Below are positions 21,407 to 33,044 of a stretch of DNA of 64,000 nt, piece after piece. The translations under genes and the position numbers were made by a program. The notes under the pieces were generated by a model. The model was not told the origin of the DNA, ran no database searches, and worked only from the letters and a program-made list of their open reading frames with translations. How positions within the stretch are numbered: the first letter of the stretch is position 1; the number at the start of each line of letters is the position of its first letter. The DNA comes from Trifolium pratense (taxonomy: Eukaryota > Streptophyta > Magnoliopsida > Fabales > Fabaceae), in contig NC_060061.1 of assembly GCF_020283565.1 (NCBI RefSeq), positions 46,909,362 through 46,973,361 of the forward strand, written 5' to 3'.

Positions 21407-21780
21407 TGTTGGAAGGAAGCTTTAATAGGTGGAGAAAGTGTTTAAATAATTTGAGAGAGGATATGAAACTTGTTGGAAGGGAATTCTACTTATATTATTG
21501 AGTGTTTGTAATTTTTGGCTTGGTTTACAAATGACTACCTCTCCCCTATTTATAGTCTTCAAGGGAGAGTTCTACATACTCCTAGAGACTCTTCTACATA
21601 CTTCTAAGAGAGAGTTCTACAAACTTCTCTATACTTCTACATACATTTTCTACTATGACTTCTACTTATTTCTACATATCTCTAGAACATTCTTTAGACA
21701 TACTACTTATTACTAAATTTGGGCTTAAACTTCCTAAGGCCCAAAACTAACAAACCCAAAATCAATTTACATATTCAACA
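21407..21780 (-). repeat. 5' LTR of the copia element
   Basis: 374 bp, matching 17746-18119 throughout on reading, with the same TATA box (21546-21555). It is the presumed promoter of the element. Confidence 0.9.
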
Positions 21781-21959
21781 ATTTAGTCTCGATAAGTATT
21801 TTCAAAATATCAAATTTTTATAATTTTTACTATTCTACAATTAAAAATATTAATCGTCAAAGTTATGCATCGGCGGCATGCGTGAAACAGTCAACTATGT
21901 CAATCAAATTGAGACAGTGGGAGTAAAAGATAAACAAATGAACAGGAAATTATGACAAA

Positions 21960-22344
21960 ACTGACAGAGTCTTATAAGATTTAAAATTGTTCAATGAACA
22001 AAAACATTACAGCAAATGAAAAACTCAATTCTGCAGCAAACAGTTACATATAATCTCATTCTCACATCACAATAGCTCTGCAATCTGCATAACAATTCAG
22101 GATCTGCCACATGCATAATCACCTGATAAAATGTGAAGTAAATTACATTGAGTCAAATAACCGATTATCCCAAAACCTTAAGGTGTTAGGATAGAGCCAT
22201 ATCAATGGTTTTATATTATTTCTAACACATTGTTAGAAAATCCTCTGTTAAAATCGCACCCAAGTTTGTAATCATCAATAATTAAAACAAAACACTATAG
22301 TGTAATCAATAAATATGTGAAGTAGATTTCACAAACCTTAATTA
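21960..22344 (-). other. 3' flank of an RLP pseudogene
   Basis: It matches the common RLP 3' flank (compare 38600-38890). It contains a ~90-bp stretch (22147-22240) not present at the other copies. Confidence 0.5.
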
Positions 22345-22720
22345 GGAGTTCAATTTCTGTGGAAGCTAGTTAACTTTACCATCAAAGTTACATAGAGTTT
22401 GTCACCCACTCTGTCAACAAACCAATAGTAAGCATGCCTCCATTTCCTAATAAGAAACAAAGAACCACAAATCCAACTCCCATGCCTCGATACAATGTTT
22501 CTCTTATAGAGTCACCATTCTCCGGAGATGGAGTTACATTTTTAGGATTTTCTTCTTTTGTGATACAATTATTAAGAGGAGCTCCACATAGTTTAGGATT
22601 CCCAATGTAGGTTGATGCATTAAAACTTTGAAGTTGAGTTCCTATTGGGATTTTCCCATCAAAATTGTTGCAAGATAAATTCAAATAACCCAAAAAGGTT
22701 AAGAGAGACAGTGACGGCAA
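22345..22720 (-). pseudogene. RLP pseudogene: C-terminal fragment with a 22-bp frameshifting deletion
   Basis: Only the last LRR, C-cap (NPKLCGAPLNNC), juxtamembrane and membrane region remain; the upstream coding ends at about 22710, where sequence resembling RLP upstream flank begins. Compared with the intact copies, 22 bp are missing near 22471, exactly between two AAATCC repeats, so the frame shifts inside the membrane helix (GMGVGF then VLCFLL) and a premature stop follows. The downstream codons for RKWRHAYYWFVDRV are still visible in another frame. Not functional as an RLP. Confidence 0.8.
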
Positions 22721-23583
22721 TTCTTGAAAGTTAATGGATTGGAAACTTTACCATTTCTTCATGCACCAAAAACTGTTCCATGAAAAAAGAAGAAAAAAGT
22801 GGCAAGGGCTAGCTTAGTACTGTTGTTGAGAAAAAATGTATTATTACCATTCCATTTCCATGGTAAATAACCATGAAAAAATTGTTCAATGAAACATTTT
22901 TATTCATTAATCCAGGAAGAATTTGAATGTATAGAATTGGGATATGAATATGGGTAAAACTCATACCAAGATTCACTTGATTAAGGAGAGATTAATCTAA
23001 CAAAAAAATTAAAAACAAACAAATATAAGTTGCATTCGAGTCTCCCTTTTACTTCTGATCCAAATTTCCAATCCTTATTATCATTGTAACATTTTCATTA
23101 ACATAAAATTTGCTGCTTTGCTGAAAAAGGGTACATTCACTTAAATTCTGTTAAAATGCGTAGTTTTGTACTATGTTTAAAAAAAGGATTATTGTTCTGC
23201 ATCTTGTTTAATTATTTGTGATTCTTATTGTAGAATTTTTCACTTTGTTTACATGAGAAATAACATGAACTCCAAAACCACTCTTCTAAGAAAATGCATT
23301 GTAACATACATCAATTGGAACCACAATGTCTATGAATATAACAGTAACCAAGTGAAAAATCAATTCTGCAGCCAACAGTTACATATGATCTCATTCTCAT
23401 GTCGTAGAACTCATCATGATCTGCCACATGCATAACACCTGATAAAATGTGCAGCAAATTAAATGGTTAGAAGTTCTGTATAGAAATATATAATAGCAAC
23501 TCATAACACGTAACGAAAGTGCGTTGTTAATAGAAAAAAATACTCTATAGTGTTATAATCAATAAACATGTGAAGTAGGTTTT
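22721..23583. other. Flanking DNA between RLP pseudogene and RLP copy 2
   Basis: 22725-22780 resembles the distal RLP 5' flank at 16240-16290. 23340-23583 is the RLP 3' flank. A 60-codon frame at 23253 is not conserved. No gene. Confidence 0.45.
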
Positions 23584-23748
23584 AACCAATCATTAGTTGG
23601 TTCAGTGGTGATTGACACTGAACTTGGTAGGGAGGACCACAGTTCGATCCCCCGCAACTATGATCGGGAGGGGGCTGGAACCATTTGATGCCAGAACTTA
23701 CCCCCAAACCAGATTAAACTGGTGGTGAAAACAAAACAAAAAAAAAAT
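23584..23748 (+). mobile_element. tRNA-derived SINE with 15-bp target duplication
   Basis: The head has an A-box-like TTGGTTCAGTGGTGA and a B box AGTTCGATCCC, the body GATCGGGAGGGGGCTGGAAC, and the tail is A-rich (ACAAAACAAAAAAAAA). It is flanked by the direct repeat ATGTGAAGTAGGTTT (23568-23582 and 23749-23763). It lies 38 bp from the stop codon of RLP copy 2, in its 3' transcribed region. The other RLP copies lack it. Confidence 0.85.
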
Positions 23749-23786
23749 ATGTGAAGTAGGTTTCACTAACCTTAACTAGCAGGAGC

Positions 23787-26180
23787 TCAATTTCTGCGAA
23801 AGCTATTTAACTTTACCATAAAAATTACATAGAGCTTATCACCCACTCCATCAACAAACCGATAGTATGCGTGCCTCCATTTCCTAATAAGAAACAAAGA
23901 ACCACAAATCCCCCAGAAGCCTGCTGCAAATCCAACTCCCATGCCAAGAAACAATGATTCTCTTATGGAGTCATCATCTTCATTCTCTGGAGATGTTGTT
24001 GTAGTTTTGGGATTTCCTTCTTTTGTGGTACAATTTGTAAGAGGAGCTCCGCATAATTTAGGATTGCCAATGTAGCTTGATGCATTAAAACTTTGAAGTT
24101 GAGTTCCTATTGGGATTTTTCCCTCAAAATTGTTGTAAGATAAATTCAAATAACCCAAAAAGTTTAAGAGAGACATGCTTTGAGGAATTTCACCACAAAA
24201 CTTATTATTAGAGAGATCAAGAGACTCCATATTTTTCATGCCTCCAATCACTTTGGGTATTGTTCCAATGAAATTATTGTGAGATAAGTTCAACGTTTGA
24301 ACTTGAACAAGCAGAAATAATTCTGATGGCACTTCTCCGGAGAAGTTGTTACTTGAAAGGTCAATAGTCCGCCTATTAGAGTTAAAATTAAGCACACAAT
24401 AGTCTTGAGCTTTTGTAAACCACACAAATCTAGCATTATAAGAATCTGAATGCACAGGTTGAGTAACCATTAGAGTCAAGTTGTAGGCACACTCTGGCAT
24501 TGATCCTGAAAATTTGTTATGTGAAATGTCCAAATGAAACAAATAAGGGAGATTGAATAGTTGTGGGGGAATAGTCCCTTCAAATTGATTAGTTCTCAAT
24601 ATGAAAGAATTTAATTTTTGTGACATCTTGATCGGTATGGTTCCGGAAAATTCATTCTCTCCCAAGTTCAAGAATCTCAATCGTGTCCAATCACAGAGGT
24701 GTACTAGAACTTCACCAGATAGTTTATTATTCCACAAGTCAATGAAATATAAATATTTCAATTTCTTCCAACTATGTGGAATTGATCCTGAGAAGGCGTT
24801 GTCAGACAAATCAACAATATATGCCATTGGTGATATGTTTGGGAGTCCTCCCTTGAAATTATTTTGATCCAAGTACAAAGAGTCACACTTTAGTGTTAGG
24901 TTTGATATGTCTTCAGTTATCGAATTGTTCGACAAAGAAAGAAAGGGGATTCTTTCTATTAGGCTCAAAAAATTGTTTCTATCTACCGATGAAATTCCCG
25001 AACTCGATAAGTCGAGATATTGCAGTGACTTCTGTGTATATATCCAAGATGGAAAGTTTGGACCTTGATTTGTATTGCTTAATGAAAGGTGTTGGAGTTG
25101 GAAAGGAGGAACCCAATTCAAATCAAATTGGAATACAAAATTTGAACTTCTCAAGTCTATATACTCTAAATTAGAGAGTTTAGAAAAAGTAATTTCTGAA
25201 ATTTTACCAGAGAAATTATTATAGCCAATATTTAAGTGTTCCAAGGATGAGAGGTTTGCTACAATTGAAGGAATATTAGAACCACTTAACCGGTTACCGA
25301 AAAGATCAAGGTGGTGAATATTTGCTAGTTGGCTTATTTCATCCGGAACAAATCCTTGTAATTGGTTCAAAGAGAGATCAAGGATTCTCAATTTTTTAAG
25401 ATTTAGCAAGCTTGAAAGTATCTCACCATGTATGTTGGTCCTTGAAAGGTCAAGATAAGTGAGATCTTTGGTGAGATTAAAAAACCAATTTGGTGACTGA
25501 AAGGTGATGTTGTTGTGACTAACATCAAGAGTTACAAGTGAAGACAGATTCAAGTACTCAATTGATGGGTTGATATTGAAGTACTTGTTTAGGTTACAAT
25601 GACTCAATTGTAACTCTAATAGTGAAGGAAGTGTATTCACTGCTCGAAACCAATTGGTTTCCTTATGAAGATCAATTCCAGTAAGGTTGAGATATTTCAA
25701 GGAAGAAAGTGGATAAAGCCAATCAAGATTATCCATGTGAAGAGTACTAGTATCAAAGTAGATGGATAAGTCAAGGTAGAAAAGGTTAGATGCATGTGTG
25801 ATGTTGTTTTGAGTGGCCGGAATATTTATCACATCAAAATCATTCCAGCTCAAATCTAAGTAACTCAGAAACTCAAGTTTTAGGATAGACAAGTTGATCT
25901 CACCTTTCAAATCTTGTTCACGAAGATCAAGTTCAGTAACTCTGCCAGTAATGTTGTCGCAATGGACTCCTTCCCATGCACAACAATCTTTTTCGGTTGA
26001 CCATGTTGATATATGACCATAACTATCATTGATTCCCTTTTTGAAGATTAACAATGTTTCTTGATCTTTCTCATTGCATCGAACCAGTTTGTGATCATTG
26101 CTAGACCTGGTTTTGTGAAATGTGGTTAAAGATAAAAGTAGTAGCAAAAGAAGTGGCATTTGTGTAGTAAGAATGGTCAT
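23787..26180 (-). CDS. LRR receptor-like protein (RLP, Cf/EIX2 type), copy 2
   Basis: Single-exon, 797 aa from the Met that aligns with both paralogues (MTILTTQM at 26180). An in-frame Met ten codons upstream (26210) would give 807 aa but lies only ~40 bp from the TATA box. Same architecture as copy 1: signal peptide, N-cap with DCCAWEGVHC, about 20 LRRs, island with FTKAQDYCVL near 580-600, four LRRs, NPKLCGAPL C-cap, acidic ENEDDD stretch, GxxxG-rich membrane helix and KWRHAYYRF tail; no kinase. From about residue 225 to 420 it is almost identical to copy 3, while the N-terminal 220 residues and the island differ, suggesting local sequence exchange. Predicted plasma-membrane immune receptor; ligand unknown. 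A SINE sits just beyond the stop. Confidence 0.9.
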   Translation of the reverse strand: MTILTTQMPLLLLLLLSLTTFHKTRSSNDHKLVRCNEKDQETLLIFKKGINDSYGHISTWSTEKDCCAWEGVHCDNITGRVTELDLREQDLKGEINLSILKLEFLSYLDLSWNDFDVINIPATQNNITHASNLFYLDLSIYFDTSTLHMDNLDWLYPLSSLKYLNLTGIDLHKETNWFRAVNTLPSLLELQLSHCNLNKYFNINPSIEYLNLSSLVTLDVSHNNITFQSPNWFFNLTKDLTYLDLSRTNIHGEILSSLLNLKKLRILDLSLNQLQGFVPDEISQLANIHHLDLFGNRLSGSNIPSIVANLSSLEHLNIGYNNFSGKISEITFSKLSNLEYIDLRSSNFVFQFDLNWVPPFQLQHLSLSNTNQGPNFPSWIYTQKSLQYLDLSSSGISSVDRNNFLSLIERIPFLSLSNNSITEDISNLTLKCDSLYLDQNNFKGGLPNISPMAYIVDLSDNAFSGSIPHSWKKLKYLYFIDLWNNKLSGEVLVHLCDWTRLRFLNLGENEFSGTIPIKMSQKLNSFILRTNQFEGTIPPQLFNLPYLFHLDISHNKFSGSMPECAYNLTLMVTQPVHSDSYNARFVWFTKAQDYCVLNFNSNRRTIDLSSNNFSGEVPSELFLLVQVQTLNLSHNNFIGTIPKVIGGMKNMESLDLSNNKFCGEIPQSMSLLNFLGYLNLSYNNFEGKIPIGTQLQSFNASSYIGNPKLCGAPLTNCTTKEGNPKTTTTSPENEDDDSIRESLFLGMGVGFAAGFWGICGSLFLIRKWRHAYYRFVDGVGDKLYVIFMVKLNSFRRN

Positions 26181-26247
26181 CATGATTGATTGTTTGGAGA
26201 TGGAATTCAAATGGAAGTATGCAATTTGTTAGGAGATTCTAGTATGG

Positions 26248-26255
26248 TTATATAA
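26248..26255 (-). promoter_or_regulatory. Probable TATA box of RLP copy 2
   Basis: TTATATAA about 70 bp before the favoured start codon, conserved in the gene-less relic at 9475-9484. Confidence 0.5.
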
Positions 26256-27156
26256 TATGTTGGCTTATGGAAGATGCAAGTAGGGCCTGGGCTTATGTGA
26301 ACCTCATTTTCAAGTTGTTGTCAAATTATTTGATATTTATTATGATTGGTACAGTGTTTGAATTTTTACTCAAAATAATGTTCATGTTCGGTGCAGTACG
26401 TACATGAATACTTAAGTATAAAGTTTTAGAATAAATATAGATCCCCTTAGTTATATATTGTTCAACATTCACTTTTCCATCAAATGTTAGACTCTTATGT
26501 GTTCATGGTTGGCACAGTAATTTTGTTATTTTAACATATCGTTAAAATTACCTTTCTGCTATAAGAGTATAAGCTAATGACTATACTTTTTAGATATTGT
26601 GTTTTGGCAATTATTGATCATATATGCAGAATAGGATGAAATGTTGGTAAGTGAATTTCTGAGTCGATAAATAAGACAAAGTGGTGGAAAATCACTATAC
26701 TTTATTAGGCAGAGATTAACATTTAAAATTTGTGTTGACTCTTGATGCGAACAATTGCATGTATTTTTTGGAAATTATGAAAATACAAAAAAAGTGTTTT
26801 CATTATTTCTACAAATGAATATATCACAATTCACAATCATTGATCACTTCAAAAGCCTCACTTCTTTTTTAAAGTTTAATTTGTTTGTGGAAATAAAAAG
26901 TAACTTTTGGTCTTTCTGTTGTGTTGGCCTCAATTAATTAAAAAGAAGGCACACTTGGTATGAGGTGATTCATCTGTGAATCAATTATTGTGTATTGTGA
27001 TGTCGCATCTGCTTTCTTGCACTTAAAGTCATCTATGCAAATATTTCATGTTTGTCGATCTCAAGATTAAAATTCCAAGTAAGTGATGCTTTCAGCATTA
27101 TATATTTTCTACATTTCATTGCTATCTATAATCTATCTATTTGTTCTTTTTGAAAA
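26256..27156. other. RLP copy 2 upstream flank
   Basis: Parallel to 9480-10320 over most of its length. It ends at the gypsy insertion site (GATAA, 27157-27161). No gene. Confidence 0.55.
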
Positions 27157-27161
27157 GATAA

Positions 27162-29076
27162 TGTCACGACCCAAATTCCAATCGTGACCGGCGCACGAAC
27201 TAATACTAGTCCGGCAAGCCTAATGACCGAATTTAACAAACAATAAATATGATATTTCCAAATCACAATAAAACCTGTTTGCAGCATATACATCATTAAG
27301 TCAGAAGTTTCAAAATATACATGTTTAAATTTATACATTTCAACACAAAAGATTCCTAGACTCAAAATAGCTGCAGATATTCGATCAACTCAAAATATAC
27401 ATATACAAAATAACATTTCATCAAGGAAGCCTACCAAAAGAATGATACCGACGACTCTCAATATCTGCTAGAAACCCCTACTCAGCTGACTTTGAATCTG
27501 AAAAAAAATAGAAGATGAAGGGGTAAGTCACAAGGACTTAGTGAGAGATAACAATCACTACCAACTAGATGGGAAACACACGAGGCACGAGCATTTGAAT
27601 TTTAGAAAGCTTGTAACAATTCTTGTAAAGTAGTAATTGTGTAATATATATAATACTCGATTCAAATCATTATAGAGTTTGAAATTGAAATAAGAAAAAT
27701 ATAGAAATCCAATCAAATAAAAAGAAATCATTACGAGAGAATCGAGAGACGGCTCCATCTCGTTGATAGCCCTTTCCTCCTAAGAGTGGCCTTTCACTTA
27801 GGGGCGGCTCCATCTAACGGATAGCCCTTTTCTCTTCGATTACGAAAACACATCCTCATCTTTAATTAGGGAGTCTACAACTCGTTGATAGCCAATTCGT
27901 TACGAGAGAATCGAGAGACGGCTCCATCTCGTTGATAGCCCTTTCCTCCTAAGAGTGACCTTTCACTTAGGGGCGGCTCCATCTAACGGATAGCCCTTTT
28001 CTACTCGATATTATATAACTAGGTGCACCTAGGACGTCGTCATTATAACCGCAATTCTTAAAATGCATCTCTTAAAATCACATTCACCGCATTTCTAAAA
28101 CTTTTGTCGAAATACATAAAATTCAAATGAAATGGAAAATATCCAGCTTTATAAACAATAAGCAAAGTCAACTCCAATTGAAGAATATTAACATTTTCCA
28201 AAAACAAATATCGCAGAACCTCATTTCTCCATATCTCAAAACTCATGTCATAGTATATGCAACCAAACCTCAATTTCACTTCATTTGCTCAACAAGTCAT
28301 GGATAAATTCAAATAGAGTATGGTTAACTTTGATGACTTTGAAATTATATAACAGTGACGAGAAAATGTTCAAAGGGTGTGTTCCCCAATTTTATAAATA
28401 CTTTAACATAGAAAATAAGTAACATAAAATTGACAATAGTAGTTAAAATAAGTAGTAATGATCATTATCAACTCACAACTATGAAGACCGGCTAGTTTTT
28501 CTCTCTAACGACTCCCGGAGTAGCAGATAAAGCATCAACTGTCGAATCTGAACATAAGAAAATGTTTATCAAGATTTCAAAGGTCATTCTAGAGTTTTAC
28601 GTACTAAACATATGTAACCATAAAATCCTCCAATATCTACTCTAATCTATAACATTAATTTCTAAACCAAACTGCATATACCCAAAGATAAATTGTTGAG
28701 TTATAAGTGATATATTTACCTCAAAAGTCTCAATAAGTAACTTTCAAAGAGTGGGTACTCATCTCCTCTCTTAGAGCACTAACCCTAATCCCAAAATTAT
28801 ACCCAATACTATTTGTAGAAGTATGAGGAACTTATAATAGAGGTTTGTTAGTTTTCTTTTGAGTGCATGGCTGACATTTGTGTTTGAAAGATGAATAGAA
28901 ATTGGGGAAATGGAAGAACCGTGAAACAGGGGAGGAAGTAGAGAAAGTGAAAGAAGAAACTAGAATGTGAGAGAATTGGTGGGTGGGGTCGGTGGGTTAT
29001 TATTATATTTGTGTTGGTGTTATTTTTTTTATTTATTTATTTTTTTTTATATAGAAAAATGAAACGGTGCGTTTCA
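27162..29076 (-). repeat. 3' LTR of the gypsy element
   Basis: 1,915 bp. It contains an internal direct repeat: the block GAATCGAGAGACGGCTCCAT with GTTGATAGCCCTTTCCTCC occurs at about 27738-27830 and again at about 27906-28000. Confidence 0.9.
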
Positions 29077-29100
29077 ATCTTCCCCCCTTAAAGAAAATTC
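29077..29100 (-). promoter_or_regulatory. Polypurine tract next to the gypsy 3' LTR
   Basis: On the minus strand TTTCTTTAAGGGGGGAAGAT lies immediately before the LTR start TGAAACGCACC. Confidence 0.75.
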
Positions 29101-29699
29101 GTCCTCGAATTTATACGACTAACTTTGATTTCAAATAAGTATGGATATTTTGCTCACATGATCACCTCCGGCTCCAAAGTTGCTTATTCACCTGACGATT
29201 ATTTCCAAAGGACCTATACTGAAACAATATATTTTGAGCATAAACATCTCACTTTCTTATCTATTGTAGTTGACTGTAGTTGACAAATGATCGATGCAAG
29301 ACAAATTCTCGTCTAACTACACATATTCATCACTACTCACACGAGATAGGTATAATGTGCTTCCGAAGTTTAAAAATATGAAAGACAAGACAAACTCTTG
29401 AGATATCCGATGGAAGTACCAAACGATAAGTTACAAGCTTGACTTTTCAAAATCTCAAATGTGCCGATGAACCTTTGACTAGCTTTTCCCTTTGTCAAAT
29501 CATAGAACACCCTACATTAGTGAAACGAACCAAGTACGAACACATGATCCCCCACCATGAACTCCAAGGGATGACGCCTCTTATCGGAATAAGATTTTAT
29601 TATTTTTTTTTCTCTCTGAATTGTCACTAAACAATCTTGCATCAACTCAACCTTTTAAATGATACCGTGAATCTACTCTAACTTTTCCATTTATAAATC

Positions 29700-30300
29700 A
29701 TCATACCGTAAGCCTACACCATCTAAAGCCTCAATTAGTGACATCTGAATACTAAATTGATAACTGTTGTCCTATGCAACTTCCATCATAGGCAAACATC
29801 AATGTTATCGCCCTCTAAGATCAAGAATACAAGCACAGAGCATATCATTTATGTTTCATATAGTTTTCACATATTGACCATCAGTCTTAATATGAAAGTT
29901 GTACTAATATTCAAACATATTCACAATTCAGATTTCAAAACTTCCAAAATAGAGCAGTAAACTAAGCCTTGCTATCAAAGATAGTAGAGATCAGCACAAC
30001 AGACTAAGAAACAACCGTCTCTAAATAAATCATACCAAACTGAAATGTACTACAAGTAATATTCAATTATAAGAATTTTGCAAACTTGTCAATTGATTTA
30101 TATCACCCACCTTAAGTCATAACCTTTTTGAGTCCCTAAAATGAAATCCACAACAATACATTCCCACTTTAATCCATGTGTTTCAACAAGTTGAAGCAAA
30201 CTTGCAAGACTTTGTAGCTCAGTCTTTACTTGCTAGCACACGTCGCACTTAGAGACCAAATTTGTTACATCCATCTTCATCCATTTCTAGCTCTACAATT
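29700..30300 (-). pseudogene. Gypsy integrase-region relic
   Basis: Around 30255-30120 the minus strand resembles the stretch after the integrase zinc finger, up to a segment like WIKVGMYCCGFHF, with stops. No DDE triad can be assigned. Confidence 0.4.
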
Positions 30301-30889
30301 TTCTCCAATATTAGGCCATTCTAGGTGAATTGTATAACACAAATGATGAACTTCCTCTTAATATTTTTCTCCTTAAATCACCAACATTTAGGACACAAAG
30401 TCTAGACTTCAACTAGAACACCAACGAAATCAACTCAGAAGTTTGCAACTTTATTGTTCTTCACGTTATCTATCAACCTTACCAAATCTTAATCTTGATT
30501 GAGCCTCCATGATGCAACAAACTTACTCAAGCTATAGAACTGTTCTTGAATGATCAATCCCGAATTAAATTTTCACTTTCAACAAGTTCTTGTAGTTCTT
30601 CAATTAGGAGCATCTTCATTTCTGCTATATCAAAAAGACTATTCATGAACTTTCTACTTAAGCATTTACAACAGCATCTGTCATTCCGAGGTAATACAAG
30701 TCCATACCATCAAAATTTTCAAGAGAACTTCATCCACCTTATTCATCTTAAATTTAAGCTATACTAACGCCTTTTGTGGTCAACAAAAGTCTAACAAAAT
30801 CTTGTCATATTAATAATGCCCCAAAAGCTTAAGAGCCAAAAACTTCACTTCTTTCGTATTCAAATCATGCGTGGAATAGTTTGGAGCAT

Positions 30890-31270
30890 GTCTTTCTTTA
30901 CTCATCGAATCAACTAGAATGTCATCAATCAGTATGCAAAATCATCTAAGAATGGTTTAAAACCCAATTCATAAAATTCATAACAGTTGTTGGAGCATCA
31001 GTAAGAACAGAAGGCATAACCAGAATTTCAGAATACTATTAGCATGTGCAACCCATACCTCTTAAATCTTCGGTATATGTTCCCTCTTAAATCTTCATCC
31101 GGTGACACCCATACCTCAATCAATCTTAGAAAAACATCGAGTTTTTAATGTTGATCCAACAACGATATTTACTCTTTACTACCACATTATTCAATTGCCT
31201 ATAAATCACATATAATCGCATGAACCCATCTTTCTTCCTTACAAACTATATCAGTGCTCCCCCAAGGACA
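30890..31270 (-). pseudogene. Gypsy reverse transcriptase relic
   Basis: On the minus strand from 31265 the translation reads like GALI-FVRKKDGFMRL-VIYRQL (dashes mark a stop or loss), the start of gypsy reverse transcriptase. Farther on (about 30940-30890) it reads IDDILVDSMSKERHA, the region after the active site. The catalytic segment between is corrupted or missing. Not functional. Confidence 0.6.
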
Positions 31271-32072
31271 ATAATTTGGGTGAATAAAGGTCTACTTAAG
31301 AAAGTCTTGTACATGCTCTCTAACACCTAGAGGTGTGAATTTTTTTTTGGGATGATGGTTAGGAACCAAGTTTAAAGAGAATTTAATATCCCTATCAGGT
31401 GGCAACCTAGGAAATTGTTCAGGAAAACACCAAGAAACTCACGTTTCTGGAACTATTTATAATTTTTTTTTCACTCACTTGTATATCCATAATCAAGAAT
31501 AATTATCCATAATAACTCCCTTTTTAATAACTTGTTAGATCCTAAACAAGAGGTTAAATTACATGGTACAAAATCACGTTCTACTCGCAAAGGATAAAAG
31601 CGACTACCCAATATCTCAACTTTTATTGCCTAGTTATAATAGGCTAATGTAGCATGATGGAAGGATGGCGAATTTATACTCAAATCTTATCAAAATCTAT
31701 ACTAAAGCTATCGGTGTTAATAAATGATTAGATAATGGTTGTGTCTTAGCTGTCAAGGACAATCCCTCCTGATATGATATACTTAACCACTCTAGAATCA
31801 AAATTACTCTAAGGAAAAAAATGAATTATATATATGCCCCATGACCTAATCTACGACTCTACATTGTGCTCAAAAGTTTGTCTACTAGAATTATCCCTCT
31901 CATGATACTAATATTTGTTGTCCCTAATGACTAAATATAACTTCACCACGATAAGAATAATTACAATATGATCATTCAACTAGTTTCTTGCGAGAACCTT
32001 GTTTACTGCTGCACTTAAGCTTTTGTTGCCTAATATGAAGTGTCAAGCTCGAAAGCTCCGCAAAGTTCACAG

Positions 32073-32285
32073 TTAGACCCAGCCACAGATCAATTTAAGT
32101 ATTCCCTTAATTCTCTGATGAACCACTTTACGCATATCTTCTATGATATAGGGTGAGGAGCGTGACTTGAAAGCTAAGTAAAAATTAACATTGTACTCCG
32201 TAACTGACATGTTCTCAGTTTGTTTCAATCGCTCATAGTCATAAGCTAATTTATCTCTAAGACTTTCTAGAAGAACACGAGCCAT
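32073..32285 (-). pseudogene. Gypsy gag fragment
   Basis: A 70-codon frame with LRDKLAYDYERLKQTENMSV and TEYNVNFYLAFKSRS, like the core of retrotransposon gag (the MSVxEY segment). Neighbouring sequence continues gag similarity only in broken frames. Confidence 0.6.
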
Positions 32286-33044
32286 ATATAATTGAAAAAT
32301 ATCAATCCATGCGAAGGAAGGTGATCCCTATTGTTTCCCATGTGTAAGCGTATTAAACTAGTCATATTCTACACCCTCCAACTTAATGATGTTTAATGAT
32401 GTCAACTCCACCGTACTTATATCTGAGCATCTTGATGCCTTGCATAACCTCTATAGACTGTCGATGACTTTCGGTGGATCGTCACACACACTAGACTTGG
32501 ATAAGGTAAGGGATTAACTTTCATGAATTTTTGCTACAGCAGCATCCACCCTCCTAGATTATTATTATCCAGCTACTTCTCAACAACAATCACAACAAGT
32601 TGTTGCAATACCTATATCAATTTTCGTCTTCCTCTAGGAACCTCAACACTAACTACTACTGCAACAAAGCCACGTTCGTCGACATGAACGCCACATCCTC
32701 CATCATTTGCTTTAAGTCGATAACGAGTACGGACGAATCACGACCTCTTTGACTAGGGTCTTAAGGTAGGGAAGTAAACCATAAGGAACAAACTTCGCTT
32801 CTAGTGGAGATCCTAATGGTGGGTGGCGTCCTCACCAAAAGAAAGAAAATTGACTGAATATTGGACAAGACGACAAACATAGGGAGATAAATCAAAGACC
32901 AAAAGAGATCATTGGATTGGACAACAAGTGAGACTACCATAGAATGCTAATAGCTTCTTGCAAGTAAATGGTGCCGCGGTTCACAATTTACTAACAAAAA
33001 TCTATTATCACTCTATGTCTGCAGCTATTAGGATCTACAACCGA

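Larger units (their letters stand above)
17746..21780 (-). mobile_element. Complete, very young non-autonomous Ty1/copia retrotransposon
   Basis: 4,035 bp with 374-bp LTRs (17746-18119 and 21407-21780). Both run TGTTGG to CAACA and appear identical on reading. The target duplication ATTTA is perfect (17741-17745 and 21781-21785). The element is on the minus strand: primer-binding site TGGTATCAAGAGC (21391-21403) next to the 5' LTR, one gag-pol frame, then polypurine tract TTTAAGGGGGG (18120-18130) next to the 3' LTR. Most of the reverse transcriptase is missing in frame, so it should need enzymes supplied by a related element. Identical LTRs and an open frame point to recent insertion. Confidence 0.95.
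17660..21925. mobile_element. Stowaway-like MITE split by a copia retrotransposon
   Basis: The left half, 17660-17745, begins TACTCCCTTCGTCCCAATTT. The right half, 21781-21925, reads inward from its end as TACTCCCACTGTCTCAATTT. Both contain the inner inverted segment TTGATTGACA(C/T)AGTTGACTG. The MITE was about 230 bp before the copia insertion, which duplicated ATTTA at the junctions. Confidence 0.75.

Noticed and set aside
24893..25174. 93-codon plus-strand frame antisense to RLP copy 2, repeated at 39999-40280 in copy 3
   Set aside because: It is the reverse strand of the near-identical LRR segment. Conservation is explained by the RLP coding strand and the antisense frame is broken in copy 1.
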